Assembly (NCBI GenBank): GCA_019309685.1
Contig: JAFDFT010000043.1
Location: forward strand, 1 to 12,895
From: Deltaproteobacteria bacterium
Lineage (GTDB): Bacteria; Desulfobacterota; Desulfobacteria; Desulfobacterales; JAABPS01
Direction of reading: 5' to 3'
Length of the DNA: 12,895 nt
Shown here: positions 6,482 through 12,352 of the stretch, in pieces
Layout of the letters: every line of letters starts with the position of its first letter
Position numbering within the stretch: the first letter of the stretch is position 1
Position numbers and translations under genes: made by a program
The notes under the pieces: model-generated
The model's database searches: none
The model's input: only the letters and a program-made list of their open reading frames with translations
What the model was told of the DNA's origin: nothing

Positions 6482-7030
6482 TCAAAAGCATCCATAAGTT
6501 TGTCCATAATCGACAACTGAATTATTTTGAAAAGTTGTTATGTTTCCTGAGCGATAACGCTCGACCAGTTCGAAATAAACTTCACAAGCAACGCGACTGC
6601 TTTGGATCTCGTTTTCATTCAACTCACGAACGACCTTCGCCGGGGATCCGTATATCAGCGTATTGGGGGGAAATTGAGTGTTATAAGGAACGAAACTATG
6701 GGCGCCAACAATACAGTTCTCAGGGATGACAACCCCTGTCATCACGGTGCAGTTCATACCAACCATGCTATCATGTCCTATTTTTGCTCCTCTTATAACT
6801 GTTCCATGTCCAATAGTAACCCAATTCCCAACCTCTATCCCTATTCCCATATCTGAATGAAGGACACAACAATCTTGGATATTACTACTTTTACAGATCA
6901 CAATAGGCCCCTCATCGCCCCTTATTACTGCATTAAACCAAACGCTTGAATCTTTTCCAATAGTTACTTCACCAAGAATTTTAGCACTATTTTCTACAAA
7001 TGCTGAAGGATCTACATCAAGACGATTCAT
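6482..7030 (-). CDS. Gamma-carbonic-anhydrase-like hexapeptide-repeat protein
   Basis: 182 residues of left-handed beta-helix. Gamma-class carbonic anhydrases are cytosolic trimers with zinc or iron bound by three His at subunit interfaces. The family core is present: VWFNAVIRGDEGPI with Arg37 and Asp39, NIQDCCVLH with Gln52 and His58, and TIGHGTVIRGAKIG with His75. The third ligand normally lies five residues after the second (GHG...HG); here that residue is Arg80, so the metal site looks incomplete. His86 (IGHDSMVG) is nearby but out of register. Function may be non-catalytic or as an acyltransferase-like scaffold of the PaaY/CaiE/YrdA group. The start at 7030 is chosen because AGGGAGG lies six bases before it; the ATG at 7051 would place that sequence inside the gene. 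It is divergent from the sirtuin gene. Confidence 0.87.
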   Translation of the reverse strand: MNRLDVDPSAFVENSAKILGEVTIGKDSSVWFNAVIRGDEGPIVICKSSNIQDCCVLHSDMGIGIEVGNWVTIGHGTVIRGAKIGHDSMVGMNCTVMTGVVIPENCIVGAHSFVPYNTQFPPNTLIYGSPAKVVRELNENEIQSSRVACEVYFELVERYRSGNITTFQNNSVVDYGQTYGCF

Positions 7031-7373
7031 CAATTTCCTCCCTGAATCCATTTTAAACTGCCTTTGGTTCCTTTTGGCTGGATTATTCCGCCCATGAGTG
7101 TCCTAAAATATAAATTCGTATCGAAAAGCCACCTCTTTCGCTTCTTTCTATTTCAACAGAAACGCGCCATTTCAACCCCGTCCCTCTTTTCACGCGGTCC
7201 GCATCGTTCCAAAAAATTCTGCGGCGCTCGATTCCGCGCACAATGATGTGGTGAAGCACACCCGCAGCATCAATTCTGGCTTTTCATGGCATACCAATCT
7301 GAATAGCCGACTAATTTCATCATGTCAATCAATATATCAATGCCCGTCCCCTATATCCTCTCCTAACCCCATA

Positions 7374-7402
7374 TTGATCCCGGTCTTTTTATTTGATATA
7401 AT
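7374..7402 (+). promoter_or_regulatory. Sigma-70-type promoter of the sirtuin gene
   Basis: TTGATC (-35, 7374-7379), a 17-bp spacer, TATAAT (-10, 7397-7402). The start of transcription would be near 7409, giving a leader of about 60 nt before the sirtuin ATG. Confidence 0.75.
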
Positions 7403-7418
7403 ACAAAAGGTGTCCGTC

Positions 7419-7428
7419 ATGGCGCCAT
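7419..7428. promoter_or_regulatory. Palindrome just downstream of the sirtuin promoter
   Basis: ATGGCGCCAT is a perfect 10-bp palindrome about 17 bp after the -10 box, a position suited to a repressor operator. No regulator gene is adjacent. Confidence 0.25.
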
Positions 7429-7467
7429 CCGTTCATATTGTAAACCTTTATAAGACAGGGAGGTCCA

Positions 7468-8313
7468 ATGATGAATGATCTAATTAAAAGGGCTGCCGAA
7501 GATTTGGTCCAAAGCGAGCATGCCATCGCCTTAACGGGGGCTGGCATGTCCACGGAATCGGGTATTCCTGACTTCAGAGGACCCGATGGCATTTGGACCC
7601 AAGACCCTGAGGCTGAGAAAAAAGCTTATGAAGCCTATGAAATGTTCAAGATTAATCCGCGCAAATTTTGGGAGGAGAGAATTGATCCGGATAGTGCAAT
7701 GAGACGGATGTTTGAGATGTTCGGCGAATTGAACAAGGTCTTGCCCAATCCCGGCCATTTCGCATTGGCCGAACTGGAAAAAACAGGGGTTCTTAAATCC
7801 GTCCTCACCCAGAACGTAGATGGATTGCATACAAAGGCAGGAAACACAAATGTGGTAGAGTATCACGGTGTTATCAACAAGTTCAGGTGTATTAAATGTG
7901 CAAATCGCTTTACACCGGATGAGATCGACCTGGACAACCTCAGTGCAAAAAGCAATCTCCCCCCTTTATGCGAGTGTAGCGGAATCATTAAGGACGACGG
8001 GGTGTTTTTCGGGGAACCGATTCCCGAAGATGTCCGAAACAAAAGCGAAGAAGAAGCCCTGAAATGCGATTTAATGTTAATCTGCGGCACCTCTGCGGTC
8101 GTTTATCCTTTTGCTGATTTGCCCACTCTGGCCAAATTCGGTATCAGTCGCTTCAGGACTTCCTATTCCGGCGAGCCCCGGCAGAAAGTCACCATTATCG
8201 AGGTAAACGCGGAATCAACCCCGCTTACCGGTACGATATCGGATTACCTGATCCAGGGAAAGACCGGAGAGCTTCTTCCCAGGATCGTCGAAGAAGTCAG
8301 GAAGATCCTTTAG
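7468..8313 (+). CDS. Sir2-family NAD-dependent protein deacylase (sirtuin)
   Basis: 281 residues; removes acyl groups from lysines using NAD, releasing nicotinamide and O-acyl-ADP-ribose, in the cytosol. The Rossmann part has GAGMSTESGIPDFRG (24-38) and TQNVDGLH (114-121). The catalytic His133 lies in EYHGV. The zinc module has Cys141 and Cys144 (CIKC) and a C-x-C pair, Cys168 and Cys170, where many sirtuins have C-x-x-C. GTSAVVYPFADLP (208-220) and the C-terminal IIEVNAEST complete the fold. The Y-x-x-R pair of class III desuccinylases such as CobB is not seen (KFWEERI instead), so lysine deacetylation is more likely, perhaps of acyl-CoA synthetases. AGGGAGG lies four bases before the first ATG and seven before the second (7471), so 7471 may be the used start. 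A clear promoter precedes it. It ends 17 bp before repeat copy 2. Confidence 0.94.
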   Translation: MMNDLIKRAAEDLVQSEHAIALTGAGMSTESGIPDFRGPDGIWTQDPEAEKKAYEAYEMFKINPRKFWEERIDPDSAMRRMFEMFGELNKVLPNPGHFALAELEKTGVLKSVLTQNVDGLHTKAGNTNVVEYHGVINKFRCIKCANRFTPDEIDLDNLSAKSNLPPLCECSGIIKDDGVFFGEPIPEDVRNKSEEEALKCDLMLICGTSAVVYPFADLPTLAKFGISRFRTSYSGEPRQKVTIIEVNAESTPLTGTISDYLIQGKTGELLPRIVEEVRKIL

Positions 8314-8330
8314 ACCCGGACCAGGAGAAA

Positions 8331-8574
8331 TTTATTTAAACATAAAAAGAGGTCTATCCGAATTTCTCAAAAGGAATTTAATCAATGATTACTATGAATT
8401 GAAGTAATCCAGCCGAAGATGTAGGGCACGGTCCCTGAACGTGCTGAAACCGGCATATTCGCCATTCGGTCCGTTCGGGGTTCGGTCCGTTCGGGGTTCG
8501 GTCCGTTCGGGGAACGGACCCTACAGAGGACATCGTACACAAAAAAGCCGGGCCCTCTGGACCCGGATTTTTAC
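8331..8574. repeat. Structured intergenic repeat, copy 2 (244 bp, four 16-bp units)
   Basis: Same orientation and near-identical sequence to 3975-4234 but with four 16-bp units (8451-8514) in place of five, which accounts for the whole length difference. It has the same parts: hairpin GATTACT/AGTAATC (8387-8393, 8403-8409), GTAGGG (8421-8426), the array, the closing GGTCCGTTC/GAACGGACC hairpin (8500-8508, 8512-8520) and the tail. It fills most of the 335-bp gap between the convergent sirtuin and Rid genes. The remaining 8575-8648 shows nothing. Confidence 0.9.
8541..8572. terminator. Bidirectional terminator-like tail of repeat copy 2
   Basis: A-run (8541-8546), CCGGG (8548-8552), loop, CCCGG (8562-8566), T-run (8568-8572). 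It can serve the sirtuin transcript in one direction and the Rid transcript in the other. In copy 1 the stem is shortened by changes in its right arm. Confidence 0.6.
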
Positions 8575-8648
8575 TAAATGCGAGAAAAAAACAGCTCATC
8601 TGCCAAAAAATCACAAAGTGGGTTGGGATCATCTTGAAATTTCTATCA

Positions 8649-9035
8649 CTACTTCCGTGACTTGTAGGCAATACAGTCGATCTCGACGGCAGCTCCAAGC
8701 GCTAATTCCGTTCCGCCCACCGTGATTCGTGCTGGGGGATCAGAGCCCATAATTCCAAGATAGGCTTCGTTCATTTCTGCGAACATGCTCATTTCTGCGA
8801 GAAAAATATTGACCTTCACCACATCATCCAGCGACGCATCACACTCCTTCAGAATGGCCTCAATGTTCCGGAGTGTCTGAGTGGTTTCCGGCCCGGTGCC
8901 GCCCTCGACCAGATCCATCGACTTTGGTTTCACACCCAATGTGCCGGAAACATAGATGAAGTCACCTGCAACTACCGCATGGCTGAACGCCGGAAGCCGG
9001 GCAAGCCCATCCACGTTTACTTTTCGCAATTTCAT
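8649..9035 (-). CDS. Rid/YjgF family protein with conserved active-site arginine
   Basis: 128 residues of the small trimeric Rid fold, likely an enamine/imine deaminase or related hydrolase in the cytosol. Motifs are FIYVSGTLGVKP (26-37), the long central helix, and PPARITVGGTELALGAAVEIDCIA (100-123). Arg103 lies in the P-A-R context expected for substrate carboxylate binding, and Glu119 is conserved. Compared with E. coli RidA it has a longer loop with GGTGPETTQTLRN, common in the other Rid subfamilies. The start at 9035 has GGAGG five bases upstream; a GTG at 9047 would place this ribosome binding site inside the gene. It converges on the sirtuin gene across repeat copy 2, and a perfect 12-bp palindrome lies about 34 bp upstream of the start. 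Confidence 0.92.
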   Translation of the reverse strand: MKLRKVNVDGLARLPAFSHAVVAGDFIYVSGTLGVKPKSMDLVEGGTGPETTQTLRNIEAILKECDASLDDVVKVNIFLAEMSMFAEMNEAYLGIMGSDPPARITVGGTELALGAAVEIDCIAYKSRK

Positions 9036-9068
9036 AATATCCTCCACTTTGTTCTTGTTAGTTTAGTG

Positions 9069-9080
9069 TAGTGCGCACTA
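9069..9080. promoter_or_regulatory. 12-bp palindrome upstream of the second Rid gene
   Basis: TAGTGCGCACTA reads the same on both strands and sits 34 bp before the start codon, where a promoter is expected. A weak TTATGG / TACACT pair on the minus strand would flank it. This is a candidate repressor operator; no regulator gene is nearby. Confidence 0.35.
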
Positions 9081-9106
9081 ACGCAGCCATAAGCGGCGGG
9101 CGGGTG

Positions 9107-9138
9107 TAAAGGGGAACACCCCTGAGGGACCCCCTTTA
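9107..9138. other. Stem-loop upstream of the Rid gene
   Basis: TAAAGGGG (9107-9114) and CCCCTTTA (9131-9138) are perfect 8-bp complements with a 16-nt loop, lying between the ywbE-like gene and the Rid promoter region. It may terminate the upstream minus-strand operon or belong to the repeat at 9173-9192. Confidence 0.4.
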
Positions 9139-9172
9139 TTACGAATGTACTTTAAACAGTTCTATATAGTTA

Positions 9173-9192
9173 GTGTGGCCCGACCCCCTCTT
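9173..9192 (-). repeat. Divergent REP-like repeat
   Basis: On the minus strand it reads AAGAGGGGGTCGGGCCACAC, sharing AAGAGGGGGTC with the repeat at 12124-12134. It lies 48 bp downstream of the ywbE-like stop codon. Confidence 0.4.
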
Positions 9193-9239
9193 AATTAAAG
9201 TACTTCTTTTTGTCTTTCTGTCAGAGAGTTGATCTGAGG

Positions 9240-9437
9240 TCAGCCGTGAATGGTTTTGACCCTCCCCACAAGGCCGTTTCCCAAGCGAACCTTGATCCCG
9301 TGGGGATGTGTGGCGGATTTTGTCATAATATCCCGGACGATGCCTTCGGTAACCTTTCCGGTTTTCTGGTCCTGCTTTAATACAATGGAAACTTTCAGGC
9401 CGGCTAGAATATCGGCTCTTTTTGTTCCGCCAGTCAT
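9240..9437 (-). CDS. YwbE-like small protein (DUF2196 / TIGR03833 type)
   Basis: 65 residues, complete, matching the small YwbE family by its TGGTKRADILAGLKVSIV beginning, the central KTGKVTEGIVRDI, and the THPHGIKVRL...GRVKTI end. The family is conserved in many bacteria but its role is not known. It looks like a small beta-barrel (S1/KOW-like), which would suggest nucleic-acid contact; that is inference. The start is supported by AAAGGA eight or so bases before the ATG. It is the last gene of an apparent minus-strand operon, 41 bp after the slyX reading frame. A longer ORF on the same strand across this region (9139-9609) is a shadow produced partly by the slyX frames. Confidence 0.85.
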   Translation of the reverse strand: MTGGTKRADILAGLKVSIVLKQDQKTGKVTEGIVRDIMTKSATHPHGIKVRLGNGLVGRVKTIHG

Positions 9438-9478
9438 TTGGAAATTCCTTTGTTTCTTTTATGAGCTTGGTGCTGCTG

Positions 9479-9680
9479 TTAATAATGGGGCGGCTTTTCA
9501 TTTGCCGGTGCATTGATTCCCGGGGTGAACTCTGAGAGTTCTTTACCCGTTTCACCAGTGCGTCACACAGATGGAGTCGAGCCTTTCGATCTCCTGCAGC
9601 TGTTCGCAAAGCACATCATTCAGGTCTTTGATGGTCTGTTCCTGAAATGCGATTTTAGTTTCAATTTCCTCTTGCCTCAT
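9479..9680 (-). pseudogene. slyX: slyX with two frameshifts
   Basis: SlyX is a small coiled-coil protein of about 70 residues and unknown function. The frame from ATG 9678-9680 gives the typical N-terminus (IETKIAFQEQTIKDLNDVL...QEIERLDS) but stops at a TGA after 42 residues (9552-9554). The family pattern then continues in a second frame (LCDALVKRV) and ends in the third frame (KELSEF...ANEKPPHY, stop at 9479-9481), with the hallmark SlyX ending PPHY. Joining these needs two shifts, each equal to one missing base. Restoring two bases gives 67 residues, exactly SlyX length. Either the gene is broken or these are sequencing errors. The second shift lies near GGGTAAAG, a run-rich site. No strong ribosome binding site precedes the ATG. 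It lies between the methyltransferase gene and the ywbE-like gene. Confidence 0.83.
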
Positions 9681-9696
9681 GGCTCAAGATGATATG

Positions 9697-9708
9697 CCTA
9701 ACGTTAGG
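9697..9708. other. 12-bp palindrome between methyltransferase and slyX genes
   Basis: CCTAACGTTAGG is self-complementary and lies in the 39-bp gap between the two genes. It could be an operator or an mRNA processing site; nothing identifies it. Confidence 0.25.
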
Positions 9709-9719
9709 GTATAGTGCGA

Positions 9720-10412
9720 TCAGGGTTTTCCTGCAAGCCAGATTGTGTGCCTGCCGCCTTTTCCGGATTTGCGGGCTGGTACGGTTACGGTTTCCGTCTG
9801 GAATCCGCACTGCTTCAGGCGACGGGTGAATGCCTCGTCTGCTCTGGAAGACCAGACGGCCAGAATCCCTCCGGGGCGGAGAGCGGAAAAGGACGTTTTC
9901 AGACCGGATCTGCCGTAGAGGCGGTCATTGGCTTTCCGGGTAAGCCCGTCAGGACCGTTGTCTACATCAAGAAGTATTGCATCCCAGGCGGATTTTCTTT
10001 TCCTGATGGTTTCCGCCACATCTTCTTCTTCGACGGATACCCGGGGATCATCCAGCGGCATTCCTGCATCCAGCGGCATTCCTGCAAGGTGCCCCAGGTG
10101 TTCCCGGTTCCATCTGACCACAGCCGGGACCAGTTCGGATACGGTGATGAGTGTATCCGGCTCCGATTGTTCAAGCGCTGCCGCCAGGGTGTAGCCCATA
10201 CCGAGACCTCCAATAAGAATCCTCAGGCCGGATTTTCGTTTAATACGGCTGCATGTGAGCTCAGCCAGCGCACATTCGGAACCGTGGAGGCGGCTGTTCA
10301 TCAGATCTGTTCCTGCGGTTCGCATCGAGAATTCCGTGCCTCGCTTCAGCAGTGTGACTTCTCCTTCATGTCCGGGGATTTCCGCCCGGTCGATCTCTTC
10401 CCAGGGGATCAC
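9720..10412 (-). CDS. Spermidine-synthase-like (spermine/spermidine synthase fold) protein
   Basis: 230 residues with a class I SAM-binding Rossmann fold. ILIGGLGMGYTL (65-76) is the glycine-rich nucleotide loop, SEL (92-94) carries the acidic residue of strand 2, and DAILLDVDNGPD (144-155) resembles the catalytic-Asp loop of spermidine synthases. It may be an aminopropyltransferase or a methyltransferase; the short N-terminal domain of true SpeE is missing, so the reaction is uncertain. The start is taken as GTG at 10412 because GAGGAG lies six bases before it and family-like sequence (IPWEEIDRAEIPG) begins there. An ATG at 10481 would add 23 residues mostly encoded by the REP-like repeat. 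A perfect 18-bp tandem duplication repeats AGMPLD at residues 110-121. First gene of the apparent operon with slyX and the ywbE-like gene. Confidence 0.78.
   Translation of the reverse strand: MIPWEEIDRAEIPGHEGEVTLLKRGTEFSMRTAGTDLMNSRLHGSECALAELTCSRIKRKSGLRILIGGLGMGYTLAAALEQSEPDTLITVSELVPAVVRWNREHLGHLAGMPLDAGMPLDDPRVSVEEEDVAETIRKRKSAWDAILLDVDNGPDGLTRKANDRLYGRSGLKTSFSALRPGGILAVWSSRADEAFTRRLKQCGFQTETVTVPARKSGKGGRHTIWLAGKP
10051..10086. repeat. Perfect 18-bp tandem duplication inside the spermidine-synthase-like gene
   Basis: TCCAGCGGCATTCCTGCA occurs twice with no gap (10051-10068, 10069-10086). It adds six in-frame residues in the loop after the acidic strand-2 region. Confidence 0.95.
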
Positions 10413-10436
10413 ACTCTTCTCCTCAACCGGTGAGAG

Positions 10437-10456
10437 AAAAGGGGTCAGCCCTTGAC
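10437..10456 (+). repeat. REP-like repeat GGGGTCAGCCCTTGAC
   Basis: AAAAGGGGTCAGCCCTTGAC is shared with 12129-12144 and, inverted and interrupted, with 12321-12350. It lies upstream of the preferred GTG start of the spermidine-synthase-like gene. Confidence 0.8.
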
Positions 10457-10551
10457 TCAATAAGATAATTATCCTTATCAATTAGAATAGCCTTATACCT
10501 CCCCTGGAATATTTAAAGCATCTCCCAATCCCGTATCGTTTATATAGGGAA

Positions 10552-11802
10552 TTAATCGATGTTTTTCTCTTTTCGTGCTGATAGTTCCGCCAGCAGGCGG
10601 TTCTGTTCATTCGTGACGGTCATTATTCCTTCGTCTAAGCCCATTCCCGGCTTGGCAAGCTGCATATCGGCCTGAGTTGCTATGGCCACATGAACCGCAA
10701 CGCGCGCGGAAATATCCGTCTCGGCACAACTACCGCCCAGATAGGCCCCCACACCGGCTTCACGGCAACAGTTGACGGCTGAAATACTATTTTGGATTCC
10801 ACCCAAATCCGGCATTTTGATTTGGATCAAATCTGCCGCCTTGCCGGAGATAAACATCTGAATATCAGATAGGGTATTGCACCACTCATCGGCTACAATT
10901 TTTAATCGACTACCGCGATTATGCAATTGTTGCCTCAACTGGGCCAAACCTGCGATCTGCTCTTTAACGCTTCCGAAATCTGCCGGGCTCTCGATTCTGA
11001 GCTGGAGTGGGGCGGCAGCCCTTTCTACCTTGAACAAATAATCGGCAATGATTGCCACCGACAGATCGAAAGCTTTGCCAGCCATGCCGTAGAGGTCGAA
11101 GTGGAGAATCGGCTTATAATCGGAACCGCCCACGCTTTGCACCCGCTGTACCACCCACCTCACATAATCAATAAATGTTTCGCCCGCCTCGCCGAACTTT
11201 TCCTTGCTGTTAATCAAGCCATGCGGCAGTATAGGGATTTTTTTCAGGATGGCTTTATCCACATTGCGATACCGCTCATCGCCGGATTGTCCGAAAATCG
11301 GTACCGGCTTAATAACCACCGGGAGACCATATTCGGCGCAGATGATTCCGGCCATGGGACGTTTTTGAATATAAGCCGTCGCTCTTAATAGCGCTTGGGT
11401 CAACCCGTACTGCATCCCCTTATGCATTGGCAGGTCATAAAATGTACGCTGACAAAGCGCATCGGCATTGGATGTGAAACTATTGACCGAAAGTCCTTTT
11501 AACAGCGGAACCAGATATCGCCGGATCCAATTGCTGTGTCCTTTGGGATCAAACACCGGATCCCGACCGGCGGCACCGGCATACTGCACGCTCATCATAT
11601 CTCCCCAGGCGATAAAACCATTTTCCAGAACCAGTCCTATACTCAGCGTGGCGGCAGGTATTCGGATCGCTTTAAACCCTGGTGTTAATGGTTTGCCGAC
11701 ATAGCATTCCCCGTCTTGTAAAGCGCCTTTTGAAATGGCCGACTGGTCGTCGTAAAAAAAGGCTCCCAAACCCGGCGCCAGTAATACCGAATCAATCTTC
11801 AT
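10552..11802 (-). CDS. Methylaspartate ammonia-lyase
   Basis: 416 residues (about 413 in the family); converts L-threo-3-methylaspartate to mesaconate and ammonia in the cytosol, using Mg. This is an enolase-superfamily enzyme of the glutamate-mutase route of glutamate fermentation or the methylaspartate cycle. The match is clear from end to end: VQYAGAAGRDP (72-82), PVPIFGQSGDERYRNVDKAILK, ILPHGLIN with His194, HFDLYG with Asp236, RIESP with Glu271, VADEWCNT with Asp305, IQIKMPDLGG with Lys329, and AKPGMGLDEG. These correspond to the known acid/base His and Lys and the three metal ligands. The start at 11802 fits the family N-terminus (MKIDSVLLAPGLGAFFYDDQ); the ATG at 11844 adds 14 residues next to a GGGACGTCCC repeat. 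No glutamate mutase or mesaconase genes are in the window. Confidence 0.95.
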   Translation of the reverse strand: MKIDSVLLAPGLGAFFYDDQSAISKGALQDGECYVGKPLTPGFKAIRIPAATLSIGLVLENGFIAWGDMMSVQYAGAAGRDPVFDPKGHSNWIRRYLVPLLKGLSVNSFTSNADALCQRTFYDLPMHKGMQYGLTQALLRATAYIQKRPMAGIICAEYGLPVVIKPVPIFGQSGDERYRNVDKAILKKIPILPHGLINSKEKFGEAGETFIDYVRWVVQRVQSVGGSDYKPILHFDLYGMAGKAFDLSVAIIADYLFKVERAAAPLQLRIESPADFGSVKEQIAGLAQLRQQLHNRGSRLKIVADEWCNTLSDIQMFISGKAADLIQIKMPDLGGIQNSISAVNCCREAGVGAYLGGSCAETDISARVAVHVAIATQADMQLAKPGMGLDEGIMTVTNEQNRLLAELSARKEKNID

Positions 11803-11852
11803 TCCTAATGACCCTTTCGCACTTTTCTTCCCATGCTTGCCCATCGGTTTGT

Positions 11853-11862
11853 GGGACGTCCC
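11853..11862. repeat. GGGACGTCCC palindrome upstream of methylaspartate ammonia-lyase
   Basis: A perfect 10-bp palindrome in the 83-bp gap between the small membrane protein gene and the MAL gene, within GTGGGACGTCCCCTATTTCC. It resembles REP-type sequence, though no second copy is in this window; an operator is the alternative. Confidence 0.35.
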
Positions 11863-11885
11863 CTATTTCCACTTTTCCTGAACCC

Positions 11886-12050
11886 CTAGCGGGTAAGCAT
11901 GTATGCTATCCATATGCCGAGTATTCCACCAGCAACACTTCCAAGCAATGAGGTCAGAGAAAATGCATCAGCTCCCAGTAGAGCGGGCATATACCCGCCT
12001 GCAAGGGAGCCGATAATCATTCCAAGCATAATCATTGATTTTCGAGACAT
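11886..12050 (-). CDS. Small glycine-rich membrane protein, 54 residues
   Basis: An ORF too short for usual cut-offs: MSRKSMIMLGMIIGSLAGGY at the start and IWIAYMLTR at the end. It has two hydrophobic segments (about 6-26 and 35-51) with small-residue spacing (G-x-x-x-G type) and a basic N-terminus, fitting a two-helix inner-membrane hairpin. I recall similar uncharacterised small proteins in bacteria but cannot name a family with confidence. Coding is supported by the clean hydrophobic pattern and the gap it fills between neighbours on the same strand; the ribosome binding site is weak (TTGGTAA). It ends 83 bp before the MAL start. Confidence 0.65.
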   Translation of the reverse strand: MSRKSMIMLGMIIGSLAGGYMPALLGADAFSLTSLLGSVAGGILGIWIAYMLTR

Positions 12051-12352
12051 AGTAGTTACCAAAATAAATGTGCATTACCATGTGTTTCTGCGCAATCCGA
12101 TATCTTCATAAGTTTATCAAAGTAAGAGGGGGTCAGCCCTTGACATAGGATATACTATCGATAATATTTTTTTCCCTCCTCCTCAGCCGTTTGCCATTTT
12201 TCTTTCGTTACCCCGTGCCGTTACATGGTAAAAAGTGCCCTTGTACTCTATTCTAAGCGGTCTGGCCATGTCTCAAAGTATCACCTCGGAATTCAATCCC
12301 ACACAACAAAATGTCCTATATCAAGGGCTGAACACTTTTTCAGACCCCTCTT
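12051..12352. other. 302-bp gene-free region with MITE-like inverted repeats
   Basis: Lies between the acetyltransferase stop and the small membrane protein start, both on the minus strand. Most of it is the inverted-repeat element 12124-12350. Short ORFs across it have no ribosome binding sites and run into the acetyltransferase gene on the opposite strand. Confidence 0.6.
12124..12350. repeat. MITE-like element bounded by inverted REP-type arms
   Basis: The left arm begins AAGAGGGGGTCAGCCCTTGA (12124-12143) and continues CATAGGATAT. The right arm, read on the minus strand from 12331 to 12311, is TCAGCCCTTGA followed by TATAGGACAT. Over the 21 bases from TCAGCCC onward the arms differ at two positions. 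Outside this core the right arm carries a 12-nt interruption (12332-12343) before AGAGGGG-type sequence resumes, ending next to the acetyltransferase stop codon. About 227 bp in total with no transposase, so a non-autonomous element or a REP doublet. Confidence 0.65.

Larger units (their letters stand above)
7031..7467. other. Divergent intergenic region between gamma-CA-like and sirtuin genes
   Basis: About 437 bp without a convincing gene. Two short ORFs (7064-7246 and 7248-7478) have unlikely composition and no ribosome binding sites. A near-consensus promoter for the sirtuin lies at 7374-7402. No repeat shared with the rest of the window was found. Confidence 0.6.

Noticed and set aside
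7064..7478. Two small plus-strand ORFs before the sirtuin
   Set aside because: No ribosome binding sites, unlikely composition, and the second overlaps the sirtuin promoter and start.
9139..9609. 156-residue minus-strand ORF across the ywbE-like and slyX genes
   Set aside because: Only its beginning is meaningful (the middle frame of slyX); the rest is the ywbE-like gene read in another frame, with very basic, unfamily-like composition.
9696..9709. GCCTAACGTTAGG as an integron attC core
   Set aside because: GTTAGGC is present, but the paired core and the extended imperfect hairpin of an attC site are not; it is only a short palindrome.
9714..10433. 239-residue plus-strand ORF
   Set aside because: Antisense to the spermidine-synthase-like gene, Cys/Gly/Phe-rich with no motif; the minus-strand protein has clear SAM-fold motifs.
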